Below are positions 1 to 7,179 of a stretch of DNA of 18,118 nucleotides, one piece after another. The number at the start of each line of letters is the position of its first letter. The first letter of the stretch is position 1. The notes under the pieces were generated by a model. The model searched no databases and had not been told where the DNA came from. It was given only the letters and a program-made list of their open reading frames with translations. A program made the translations under genes and the position numbers. The DNA is taken from contig CAYOGN010000160.1 of assembly GCA_964403545.1 (NCBI GenBank), positions 1 to 18,118 of the forward strand. Reading direction: 5' to 3'. The DNA comes from VYFG01 sp964403545. Lineage in GTDB: Bacteria; Pseudomonadota; Gammaproteobacteria; Arenicellales; Poriferihabitantaceae.

Positions 1-1013
1 TCGGCAAACTCATCGTCCGGTGACAGGAACGGGTGGGCTTCGCCATCGCCCTTGATCTGGGTCACTTCGTACAGTGGTTCCCACTTATTTCGCTCAGTGA
101 CATAGGTTTCATCCAGGCTGGTACCATTCCACTGCGCTTCCAGTGGAAACATAATGCCGTTTGACAGGTTGCCGTTGTGGGCGATGGCCAGTATTTCACC
201 ATCAGTTTTTTCTTCATAATCGGCTAAATACTTCCACAGATCCCGTGGATCCGGGCTGCCCTGGGGTGCGGTCATGGTAAATGGTATTACCTGTCTGGCC
301 CGGGTCGCGCCATCGCGCATGATAACCACCCGGTGCATATTATTACCCTGAATCAAAGAAGTCCATTCGAAACCGATAAATGCGGTGAATCGATCCGGTT
401 CATTGAATACCTCGGCGTCGTCAATAATTTTTTCCCACAAGTTTTTAAACGGTTTCGAGCCGGGCGAATAGAGTTTAAACATCTCTGGATCGATCTCGTT
501 ATTGGAGAACTTTGTAATCAGATCAAGCGATGCCTGTACCGCGGCATCTCCGCCTTCCTCAAGTGCCTTGATCCAGCTCGCTGACTGTTCGTAGCCCATC
601 AATTCCGGTTTACCGGCAGCAAGGTCGCCGAAGAACCCTATGCCGTCGGAGTGATCGGCAACCACCAACCAGTCCAGTGGTCGGGACAAGCGCACTGCCT
701 GTCCGGTGGAGGAAATGACTTCTTCACCGCGGGCAAAACGGTATGCTTCACGCGGCGGTAAACGATTGCCAAACAGACCGGCGTCCATGGAGAGATTGGT
801 ATGCAGGTGAGAATCACCCCACAGTGGCCGCTCCGGAATACCCCGCAGGGCATAGGGAGAATAAACTTTACTGGTATAGGCATTGTTTAACAGATCGGCT
901 GTGGGTGTACCGGCATCCTGCGCCACCACTGGCAATGAAACCATTAGTGTGGTGATAAATGCTGCGGTAAAAGCAGATTTATTGCATTGGGGAATGGATG
1001 TAGAACTCATCAT
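1..1013 (-). CDS. DUF3604 family exported protein (3' end outside window)
   Basis: Reading from the ATG at 1013 toward position 1 gives 337 codons with no stop, so the C-terminus lies beyond the window. The N-terminus has a signal-peptide-like segment (hydrophobic residues about 14-31, ending VVAQ). It is followed by WGDSHLHTNLS (His69, His71), then VVADHSDGIGFFGDL and FIGFEWTS, the hallmark blocks of DUF3604. This family resembles PHP-type metal-dependent hydrolases, and the HxH and DHSD groups are the likely metal ligands; substrates are not established. Two ATG codons are adjacent (1013 and 1010). GGAAGA at 1018-1023 lies 4 or 7 nt upstream, which slightly favours the second. The gene is divergent from parE. 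Family assignment is confident; a periplasmic or outer-envelope location is inferred from the signal sequence. Confidence 0.88.
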   Translation of the reverse strand, partial: MMSSTSIPQCNKSAFTAAFITTLMVSLPVVAQDAGTPTADLLNNAYTSKVYSPYALRGIPERPLWGDSHLHTNLSMDAGLFGNRLPPREAYRFARGEEVISSTGQAVRLSRPLDWLVVADHSDGIGFFGDLAAGKPELMGYEQSASWIKALEEGGDAAVQASLDLITKFSNNEIDPEMFKLYSPGSKPFKNLWEKIIDDAEVFNEPDRFTAFIGFEWTSLIQGNNMHRVVIMRDGATRARQVIPFTMTAPQGSPDPRDLWKYLADYEEKTDGEILAIAHNGNLSNGIMFPLEAQWNGTSLDETYVTERNKWEPLYEVTQIKGDGEAHPFLSPDDEFA

Positions 1014-1039
1014 TTTATCTTCCGTTTGGTTATTCTGGA

Positions 1040-1070
1040 CCGCGAATTGGGCGCGAATTGGGCGCGAATT
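1040..1070. repeat. 11-bp tandem repeat GCGCGAATTGG, about 2.8 copies
   Basis: Units run 1040-1050 (first base differs), 1051-1061 and 1062-1070 (truncated). They fall between a TATAAT-like hexamer and the ribosome binding site of the DUF3604 gene, so they would form part of its 5' leader. Confidence 0.8.
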
Positions 1071-1073
1071 ATA
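1068..1073 (-). promoter_or_regulatory. possible -10 box of the DUF3604 gene
   Basis: The minus strand reads a perfect TATAAT at 1073-1068, about 55 nt ahead of the start codon. No convincing -35 box lies 16-18 nt upstream (that position reads GCGTCG), so this is only a weak promoter call. Confidence 0.3.
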
Positions 1074-1150
1074 TCAAATAACCCCCCCGACGACGCACAA
1101 GATTATGCTCCAGAGATTACATTAATGTCACAAACTACATCAACTACTTA

Positions 1151-1201
1151 TAGCCCCTGAATAGCCCCTTGAATAGCCCCTGAATAGCCCCTGAGTAGCC
1201 C
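1151..1201. repeat. 11-bp tandem repeat TAGCCCCTGAA, about 4.5 copies
   Basis: Units are 1151-1161, 1162-1173 (12 nt, one extra T), 1174-1184, 1185-1195 (last base G) and a partial copy at 1196-1201. The array ends 44 nt before the parE start, in the likely parE promoter or leader. The rest of 1074-1245 shows only a C7 run at 1082-1088 and an unpaired TATCAT at 1211-1216. Confidence 0.85.
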
Positions 1202-1245
1202 GCAATACGGTATCATCCGCGCTAGCCAAGTCCAACCAGAAATTA

Positions 1246-3138
1246 ATGAGCAGCAATTACGATGCATCCTCAATTGAGGTACTGACCGGCCTCGATCCGG
1301 TGCGTAAACGACCCGGTATGTATACCGAGACGGATCGACCCAATCACCTGGCCCATGAAGTGATCGATAACAGTGTCGACGAAGCCATCGCGGGCTATGC
1401 GCATAAAATTGAGGTTACTTTACATACAGACGGGGCAATGACGGTACGGGATGACGGTCGCGGCATGCCGGTCGATATTCATAAAGAGCATGGATTATCC
1501 GGGGTTGAGTTAATCCTTACCCGGCTTCACGCAGGCGGCAAATTTTCGGACGAAAATTACAGCTACTCCGGAGGCTTGCATGGTGTCGGGGTGTCGGTGG
1601 TGAATGCCCTGTCGGACAAACTGGAAGTCTGGATCCGGCGAAATGGCGAGGAATACTATATGGTATTTGCCAACGGTGAGGCCAAAAGTGCACTTCAATC
1701 AGTGGCCAAAGTTGCCAGGAGAGCGAGCGGCACTATGATCAGATTTCATCCCGATTCAGCCTATTTTGATTCCCCAAAATTTCACCTGCCAAGGCTAAAA
1801 CGGGTATTGCGGGCGAAAGCTGTGCTATGTCCCGGATTGCAGATATCATTTCATGACGAGCAGAATCCGGAAAACGACGACCAGTGGCAGTATACGGATG
1901 GGTTGAGTGAATATTTACTATCTGAACTGAGCAACGCTGAACTCGTTCCTGAACAACCCTTTGTCTGCAATCACAGGCAGTCAGATGGCGAGATTGACTG
2001 GGCTGCAGCATGGGTCGCCGATGGTGGAGAATGCATTTGCGAAAGCTATGTCAACCTGATTCCAACCACCCAGGGAGGCACCCACGTCAGTGGGTTGCGC
2101 AGCGGTTTCACCGAAGCCATTCGGGAATTTTGCGAGTATCGGGATTTGCTCCCAAGGGGGATCAAACTCACCCCCGAAGATGTATGGAACAACTGCACCT
2201 ATATACTTTCGATACGGATCAAGGAGCCACAGTTCAGCGGCCAGACCAAGGATCGGCTATCTTCCAGAGAGACCAATACTTTTGTCCAGGCCTCGGCAAA
2301 AGACCAGCTTAGCCTCTGGCTTAATCAGCATATCAAGGATGCTGAAAAAATCTCGCTGTTGGCTATCGACAACGCCCAGCGCCGGATGCGGGCTGGCAAA
2401 CGTGTGCAGCGAAAAAAAATAACCAGCGGCCCCGCACTGCCGGGAAAACTCGCGGATTGCACCAGCGACAACCTGGAAATGACAGAACTCTTTCTGGTGG
2501 AAGGAGATTCTGCGGGAGGCTCGGCCAAACAGGCACGAGATCGCATTTTCCAAGCCATTATGCCGCTGCGGGGGAAGATCCTGAACACCTGGGAAGTGGA
2601 CTCGTCTGAAGTGCTTGGTTCTCAGGAAGTGCATGATATCGCAATCGCCCTGGGCGTGGATCCGGGCTCCAGTGATCTCGCGGGACTGCGATATGGCCGG
2701 GTTTGTATTCTCGCCGATGCCGATTCAGACGGTCTCCATATTGCCACTTTATTATGCGCCCTGTTTCTACGTCACTTTCCGGCGCTGGTGGAGAATGGCC
2801 GTGTCTGTGTGGCAATGCCACCGTTGTACCGGATCGACGTCGCAAAACAAGTCTATTACGCATTAGACGAGAAGGAAAAAGAACAAATTCTGGAGAAAAT
2901 TGATCGCGAGAAAATTCGTGGAAAAGTGAATGTACAGCGATTTAAAGGGCTTGGTGAGATGAATCCATTGCAATTACGGGAAACCACAATGAATCCCTCC
3001 TCGCGCTCGCTGGTGCAATTGCAGATGAATATAGGAGATCACCCTTACGAGGTTCTGGACATGTTGCTGGCAAAAAAGCGTGCCGGGGATCGCAAAAACT
3101 GGCTACGGGAAAATGGAGATCGCGCCGAGGTGGCTTGA
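1246..3138 (+). CDS. parE: DNA topoisomerase IV subunit B
   Basis: This is the ATPase subunit of topoisomerase IV, which works with ParC to decatenate daughter chromosomes and relax supercoils. At 630 residues it has the same length as E. coli ParE and the N-terminal block IEVLTGLDPVRKRPGMY. The GHKL ATPase site is visible: E38 (general base) and N42 in EVIDNSVDEA, D69 in the DDGRG motif, and the GGLHGVGVSVVNALS ATP lid. The TOPRIM domain carries EGDS (E419-S422) and DADSDG (D491-G496), and the QRFKGLGEMNP segment follows. No clear Shine-Dalgarno precedes the ATG, but it aligns with the E. coli start. parC is not in the window. A GyrB paralogue is unlikely given the length and the lack of the GyrB insertion. 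Confidence 0.97.
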   Translation: MSSNYDASSIEVLTGLDPVRKRPGMYTETDRPNHLAHEVIDNSVDEAIAGYAHKIEVTLHTDGAMTVRDDGRGMPVDIHKEHGLSGVELILTRLHAGGKFSDENYSYSGGLHGVGVSVVNALSDKLEVWIRRNGEEYYMVFANGEAKSALQSVAKVARRASGTMIRFHPDSAYFDSPKFHLPRLKRVLRAKAVLCPGLQISFHDEQNPENDDQWQYTDGLSEYLLSELSNAELVPEQPFVCNHRQSDGEIDWAAAWVADGGECICESYVNLIPTTQGGTHVSGLRSGFTEAIREFCEYRDLLPRGIKLTPEDVWNNCTYILSIRIKEPQFSGQTKDRLSSRETNTFVQASAKDQLSLWLNQHIKDAEKISLLAIDNAQRRMRAGKRVQRKKITSGPALPGKLADCTSDNLEMTELFLVEGDSAGGSAKQARDRIFQAIMPLRGKILNTWEVDSSEVLGSQEVHDIAIALGVDPGSSDLAGLRYGRVCILADADSDGLHIATLLCALFLRHFPALVENGRVCVAMPPLYRIDVAKQVYYALDEKEKEQILEKIDREKIRGKVNVQRFKGLGEMNPLQLRETTMNPSSRSLVQLQMNIGDHPYEVLDMLLAKKRAGDRKNWLRENGDRAEVA

Positions 3139-3163
3139 CAAAATTGCGTAAAAACGGTTTAAA
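3135..3163 (+). promoter_or_regulatory. putative sigma70 promoter for the cold-shock gene, overlapping the parE stop
   Basis: A consensus TTGACA at 3135-3140 is followed after exactly 17 nt by TTTAAA at 3158-3163 (4 of 6 matches to TATAAT). The -35 box contains the parE TGA stop (3136-3138). It would give a transcript starting near 3170 with a leader of about 240 nt. Confidence 0.45.
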
Positions 3164-3169
3164 AACTGG

Positions 3170-3408
3170 ACATTGTCAGTAAATGGTGCCTACAATTCCG
3201 CTGTACCGATAGATTAACTGGAGATTGTCAAGGTTTATGATCAGTTATTTCTGCTGTGATGCCTCAGGTAAGCCAGTACGTTTACGGCACCTATAAGTGA
3301 AAAGTGCACCGGGATTTGTCCTGAGTGTGATAATTTCTGACCCGGGATGCTATCCGTTTTTTCAACGTTTGAATCGATTACCAGGTCCGCCAAAGAGGAG
3401 GCAAGCAA
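3170..3408 (+). promoter_or_regulatory. long putative 5' leader of the CspA-family gene
   Basis: This 240-nt stretch holds no convincing gene. It has overlapping pairing options: CCGGG at 3309-3313 with CCCGG at 3341-3345, and CTCAGG at 3263-3268 with CCTGAG at 3320-3325. It ends in a strong Shine-Dalgarno, AGAGGAGG at 3394-3401, 7 nt before the start. Long structured leaders are known for cold-shock genes such as E. coli cspA; a regulatory role here is inferred. Confidence 0.4.
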
Positions 3409-3624
3409 ATGTCTGAAAGACATAGCGGAGTCGTCAAGTGGTTCGATAACCGTAAAGGTTATGGTTTTATTCAGCGTGACAATGTTGAAGAAGATGTCTT
3501 CGTACACTTCAGGGAAATTCGTGGCGAAGGCTTTAAAACCCTGTTTGAGGGTCAGCGGGTTGAATTTGGCCTGATTGAGCGGGATAAAGGATTTGCCGCT
3601 GAAGATGTCGCAACAATCGAATAA
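3409..3624 (+). CDS. CspA-family cold-shock protein
   Basis: This is a 71-residue, single cold-shock-domain (OB-fold) protein of the kind that binds single-stranded RNA or DNA and melts mRNA structure. RNP1 is visible as KGYGFI (residues 16-21) and RNP2 as VFVHF (30-34), preceded by the usual VKWFDNRKG block. The GEGFKTLFEGQRVEFGL segment is the typical third and fourth strands. The start is set by a strong AGAGGAGG 7 nt upstream. Family membership is certain; which csp paralogue it is cannot be decided from sequence alone. It follows parE in the same direction but probably has its own promoter and long leader. It converges with hemL; the 145 nt between them (3625-3769) contain no clear terminator. 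Confidence 0.95.
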   Translation: MSERHSGVVKWFDNRKGYGFIQRDNVEEDVFVHFREIRGEGFKTLFEGQRVEFGLIERDKGFAAEDVATIE

Positions 3625-3769
3625 ACCGCAGAGGCCTCAGATCAGACAATTCGGATCTCAAGTCGACCAGCAGTCAACAAATTACTGACCAAACCAGTAC
3701 TTTCTGATACCAGCACCGGGTTGATACAAGTACCGGCAGGTTCCTGATCCCGAAACAGCTTTGCGGAAT

Positions 3770-5053
3770 TTACTGCTCCATGGCCGCCAGCACCTGCGCT
3801 GCCGCAGTGATGGTGGTTTCAATATCTTCATCGCTGTGAGCGGCAGAGACGAACCCCGACTCAAATGCCGATGGTGCAATGCTGATCCCATGCTCAAGCA
3901 TGCCATGGAAAAATCGGTTAAATTTATCACCATCGCAAGCACTGACGCCGGCAAAGTCGTTCACCGTCAGTTGATCAGTAAAGAATAGTCCAAACATGGA
4001 TCCAACCGTATTCGCGGTCATGGAAACCCCCGCATTCCTGGCTGCCTGAACTACGCCTTTCGTCAGTTTCTCCGTCTTGCGCTCAAGTTCCTGATAAAAA
4101 CCCTCCACCTCGGTGCCACGCAACGTTTCCAACCCTGCAGTCATAGCGAGGGGATTACCGGACAACGTACCAGCCTGATAGACACCGCCTTCAGGGGCAA
4201 GGTGCGCCATAATCTCGGCGCGAGCGCCAAATGCTCCCACAGGCATGCCGCCACCAATAATTTTTCCAAGAGCGGTAATGTCGCCAATCACACCATATAG
4301 ACCCTGGGCCCCCTGTGGTCCGACGCGAAATCCGGTCATCACCTCATCCATAATTAACAGACTCCCGTACTGATCACAAATATTTCGCAGTCCTTCCAGA
4401 AACCCTTTTTCCGGTGGAATGCAATTCATATTTCCCGCTACCGGTTCGACAATGATTGCCGCAATTTCCCGACCAACCTGATTAAATATTTGAGCTACCG
4501 AATCGAGATCGTTATAGTTCGCCGTCAGGGTATGTTTAACCGTATCAGCCGGGACTCCCGGTGAGGTCGGAACGCCAAAGGTAAGCGCACCGGAGCCAGC
4601 TTTAACCAACAGGCTATCAGCATGCCCATGGTAGCAGCCTTCAAATTTCACGATTTTGTCACGGCCGGTATAACCCCTGGCGAGCCGGATCGCACTCATG
4701 GTCGCTTCGGTCCCGGAATTAACCATTCTGATTTTGTCTACCCATGGCAGCCGCTCGCATACCAGGTTGGCCATTTCAGTTTCCAGTATCGTCGGGGCGC
4801 CGAAGCTGAGGCCATCTGCGGCCTGCCGTTGAACCGCCGCAATGACGGCGGGGTCAGCGTGACCAAGGATCATCGGCCCCCACGATCCCACATAATCGAT
4901 ATAGGATCTGCCATCTTCACCATAAATGTGGCTACCCTGGGCGCGCTTGACAAATATCGGAAATCCACCCACTGACTTAAACGCCCGTACCGGTGAATTG
5001 ACCCCCCCGGGAATCACCCTGGTTGCCTGTTCAAATAATTCTTTATCTCCCAT
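3770..5053 (-). CDS. hemL: glutamate-1-semialdehyde 2,1-aminomutase
   Basis: HemL converts glutamate-1-semialdehyde to 5-aminolevulinate, the last C5-pathway step before porphobilinogen synthesis, using pyridoxal or pyridoxamine phosphate. The 427-residue length is normal. Diagnostic blocks include RVIPGGVNSPVRAF near the N-terminus, VNSGTEATMSAIRLARG (cofactor phosphate region), FEGCYHGHAD, the acidic IMDEVMTGFRV motif, and the Schiff-base lysine K264 in LGKIIGGGMPVGAFG. It starts 31 nt after prmB on the same strand and has no obvious promoter of its own, so co-transcription is likely. No good Shine-Dalgarno is seen; an out-of-frame 8-codon ORF (ATG at 5069, stop at 5043) overlaps the start. 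Confidence 0.97.
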   Translation of the reverse strand: MGDKELFEQATRVIPGGVNSPVRAFKSVGGFPIFVKRAQGSHIYGEDGRSYIDYVGSWGPMILGHADPAVIAAVQRQAADGLSFGAPTILETEMANLVCERLPWVDKIRMVNSGTEATMSAIRLARGYTGRDKIVKFEGCYHGHADSLLVKAGSGALTFGVPTSPGVPADTVKHTLTANYNDLDSVAQIFNQVGREIAAIIVEPVAGNMNCIPPEKGFLEGLRNICDQYGSLLIMDEVMTGFRVGPQGAQGLYGVIGDITALGKIIGGGMPVGAFGARAEIMAHLAPEGGVYQAGTLSGNPLAMTAGLETLRGTEVEGFYQELERKTEKLTKGVVQAARNAGVSMTANTVGSMFGLFFTDQLTVNDFAGVSACDGDKFNRFFHGMLEHGISIAPSAFESGFVSAAHSDEDIETTITAAAQVLAAMEQ

Positions 5054-5084
5054 TTGAATACTCGGTCATTTTTATGAAATTGAT

Positions 5085-6029
5085 TTAGTTACTAAAATCT
5101 GCATTGTTCAGCTCACTGCCACGAATAAGAAACAGCACCATTTCATCGTGTTCAGTACCCAGCCAGGTTAACGGCAACCGTGGCCACGCATTTTCTACTG
5201 CCTGGGAAGCCGATCCGGCTTCAACGATCAAGGCACCATTTGCAGACAAATAATGCCCCGCCTGCTGCAGCAACGGACGAATAAAATCCAGCCCGTCGAT
5301 CCCGCCCCGCAACCCCAGTTCCGGCTCCATACGATACTCTGCTGGTAGTGTATCCATCCGCCGATCAGAAACATAGGGTGGATTACAAAGTATCAGATCA
5401 AACTTTTGCCTTACCCCATTTTTCTCCAGTCCGTGGAACATTCCACCCTGATTCAGGATGACCCGATCAGACAACCGATACCGATCCACATTGATTCTGG
5501 CCACCTCAAGGGCGTCCGGGGACAAATCGCTTAGCACTACCGACGCACTTTCAAATGCCATCGCAGCGGCAATTCCGATACACCCACTGCCGCAACACAG
5601 GTCCAGTATGGTGCCAACGTCACTACTATAGATCCAGGGTTCGAATTGCTGTGGAATCCATTCTGCCATAAATGAACGGGGCACCAGCGCTCGTTCATCA
5701 ATATAGAATGACAATCCCGCAAACCACGCTTCACCCAGCAGGTATGCCAATGGCTTTCGACTCTTTACTCTCCTTTCCAACAATTCCGTCACTGCCTTGA
5801 CCTCATTGGGTTTCAGCCGACGATTCCAGTGATAGTTTTCCAGTCCAAGCGGTTCCCCACAGGCCTTTAGAACCAGCCAGCCAGCTTCTTCCGTGGCGCT
5901 ATCTACTCCATGACCATATGATAGATTGGCTCTTGTCAATAACTCTTCCACCTCCACCAGGGCACCCTCCAGTGTGACCTCGGGAGTCAACCTGAATCCA
6001 CTGTTAACATCTGACCCTGAAAGCGTCAC
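5085..6029 (-). CDS. prmB: ribosomal protein uL3 N5-glutamine methyltransferase (PrmB family)
   Basis: PrmB methylates a glutamine of ribosomal protein L3 using S-adenosylmethionine and aids large-subunit assembly. The 314-residue product has the PrmB layout. A helical N-terminal domain carries YGHGVDSATEEAGWLVL, then AYLLGEAWFAGLSFYIDERALVPRSF. The Rossmann SAM loop is ILDLCCGSGCIGIA (D143, G147, G149), and the catalytic NPPY is N216-Y219. The block LPAEYRMEPELGLRGGIDGLD separates PrmB from the release-factor enzyme PrmC. It starts at a GTG whose GTGA overlaps the TGA of the upstream nuclease gene, which points to translational coupling. Its placement in a run that begins with rpmE fits a ribosome-assembly theme. 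Confidence 0.92.
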   Translation of the reverse strand: MTLSGSDVNSGFRLTPEVTLEGALVEVEELLTRANLSYGHGVDSATEEAGWLVLKACGEPLGLENYHWNRRLKPNEVKAVTELLERRVKSRKPLAYLLGEAWFAGLSFYIDERALVPRSFMAEWIPQQFEPWIYSSDVGTILDLCCGSGCIGIAAAMAFESASVVLSDLSPDALEVARINVDRYRLSDRVILNQGGMFHGLEKNGVRQKFDLILCNPPYVSDRRMDTLPAEYRMEPELGLRGGIDGLDFIRPLLQQAGHYLSANGALIVEAGSASQAVENAWPRLPLTWLGTEHDEMVLFLIRGSELNNADFSN

Positions 6030-6859
6030 TGCAGTACCTGCATCATGGATGGATGTCGAACTCTGAGAAAGTTCTTGCCTTTACCCCGATTCACCCAACC
6101 CCTGGTGGCAATCACTTTGCCTTCAAGTCTGGCCGGGTCACCATGCCAGAAACTGTTCCAGTCCTGAAGTCGGATGGTTACCATCATAGTTTTGCCAAGT
6201 TCGATTAACAAATTTTTTCCGGATTCTCCGATTCGGTGTATTGTTCCCTTAAAAAGGCCAAATCCGGGGTTGATCCACGTCCTGCGATCGGTGTCTACCG
6301 GATCATAGTAATGGTTCTGCCAAATTCCGAGCTTATTGCGCCGGGCTTTGGATTCCGCTTCCAGATAGTGTTCGAGTCGATCAATATCCGGTGGAAAGGC
6401 TACCGCAAAAGCGTAACCCCGGGCCAGTAGAATTTCCTGGGCATCATCTCCATTGAGCAACTCCAGATAACCAAGGGTTCGTCCATAGGTATCTGATTGT
6501 TGCCTACCTTCTACCAGATTTACCTCTTTACCTTCCACCAGTTCCCGCATCGCCAGCAAGGCCTCCAGAGCGTAGGGTTGTGCGGACCGGTTCTTGTACT
6601 TCTTTTCGGGGGCATTTATCCCGAGCAATCTGACTTTTTCATTAGTGGCCAAAACTACGGTATCCCCATCGATCACATGGGCCACATAAACCTGACGCGT
6701 CTTTGCTGCCCAGGTACAACCCGACGCTATAAAGAAAAATGCGGCAAATAAAAAAGCACCCTGCAATGGTGCCCCCGACTTCCTTGGCGAAATGGTCGCC
6801 AGCAATCCCGGTGAGGAAAATCTATTTGCGGGAATAGCGGGCCTGAAATTTACCCACAC
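6026..6859 (-). CDS. staphylococcal-nuclease-like (TNase) exported or lipid-anchored protein
   Basis: The product contains an SNase fold of the thermonuclease family, which cleaves DNA and RNA with calcium. The block VIDGDTVVL is followed by R77, E85 (GINAPE) and R127 (DTYGRTLGYLE), matching the catalytic R35, E43 and R87 of the Staphylococcus enzyme; numbering is from the GTG at 6859. After the nuclease domain, about 100 residues form an extra domain not recognised here. Residues 34-48 are hydrophobic and end IASGC, a possible lipobox. The GTG start overlaps rpmE by 38 nt. A TTG at 6805 would avoid the overlap and still leave RK ahead of the hydrophobic stretch, so it may be the true start. 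The 3' end overlaps prmB by 4 nt. Confidence 0.85.
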   Translation of the reverse strand: MWVNFRPAIPANRFSSPGLLATISPRKSGAPLQGAFLFAAFFFIASGCTWAAKTRQVYVAHVIDGDTVVLATNEKVRLLGINAPEKKYKNRSAQPYALEALLAMRELVEGKEVNLVEGRQQSDTYGRTLGYLELLNGDDAQEILLARGYAFAVAFPPDIDRLEHYLEAESKARRNKLGIWQNHYYDPVDTDRRTWINPGFGLFKGTIHRIGESGKNLLIELGKTMMVTIRLQDWNSFWHGDPARLEGKVIATRGWVNRGKGKNFLRVRHPSMMQVLQ

Positions 6860-7025
6860 GACCGGCCGTATCCACGACCTTCTGCTTGCCGGTATAGAAA
6901 GGATGACAAGAGGAACAGATTTCTATGGTCAAATCCTGTTTAAGAGTCGATTTGGTTTCAAAACTGTTACCACACGCGCATGTGACCTTGATCTCCTGAT
7001 AGTCTGGGTGGATGCCTGGTTTCAT
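6822..7025 (-). CDS. rpmE: 50S ribosomal protein bL31, zinc-binding type
   Basis: bL31 is a small large-subunit protein that helps bridge the two ribosomal subunits. The 67-residue product starts MKPGIHPDY and holds four zinc ligands, C16-x-C18 and C37-xx-C40, so it is the zinc-containing (C+) form. The ending KFQARYSRK is typical. The start is fixed by a strong AAGGAG at 7037-7032, 6 nt upstream. It lies 154 nt behind rho, an arrangement seen in other gammaproteobacteria, and has its own likely promoter. Confidence 0.97.
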   Translation of the reverse strand: MKPGIHPDYQEIKVTCACGNSFETKSTLKQDLTIEICSSCHPFYTGKQKVVDTAGRVGKFQARYSRK

Positions 7026-7085
7026 ATTGAACTCCTTGGTCGTACAGCTGGTTGCTGTAGCGAGTGATTAAATTGCGGGCGCGCG

Positions 7086-7114
7086 ATGATATTCAAAAAG
7101 GGGTTTTAAATCAA
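7086..7114 (-). promoter_or_regulatory. rpmE promoter with GC-rich discriminator
   Basis: The minus strand reads TTGATT (7114-7109), 17 nt, then TATCAT (7091-7086, 5 of 6 matches). The bases right after the -10 are CGCGCGCCCGC. A GC-rich discriminator is characteristic of promoters under negative stringent (ppGpp) control in proteobacteria. Transcription would start near 7079. Confidence 0.55.
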
Positions 7115-7179
7115 GCAAAAAACGCCATTGAGTGGACAACTCGCAACCGTAGCCCTTTCCAACCTGTAAGTTAGCAAAA

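Noticed and set aside
1082..1088. C7 homopolymer upstream of the DUF3604 gene as a phase-variable tract
   Set aside because: Seven bases is short for slippage and its position relative to any promoter is unclear.
2257..2634. 125-codon antisense ORF inside parE
   Set aside because: It lies opposite the conserved TOPRIM-coding region and shows no protein features of its own.
3697..3733. Inverted repeat GTACTT / AAGTAC between the cold-shock gene and hemL
   Set aside because: Only 6 bp with a 25-nt loop and no T-tract; too weak to call a terminator in this convergent gap.
5043..5069. Eight-codon ORF overlapping the hemL start
   Set aside because: No ribosome binding site and no regulatory-looking codon content; probably chance.
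7125..7155. Possible intrinsic terminator of rho (GAGT-TGTCC-ACTC then GCGTTTTTTGC)
   Set aside because: The stem is four base pairs with a gap before the T run, and the region is close to the rpmE -35 box; not convincing.
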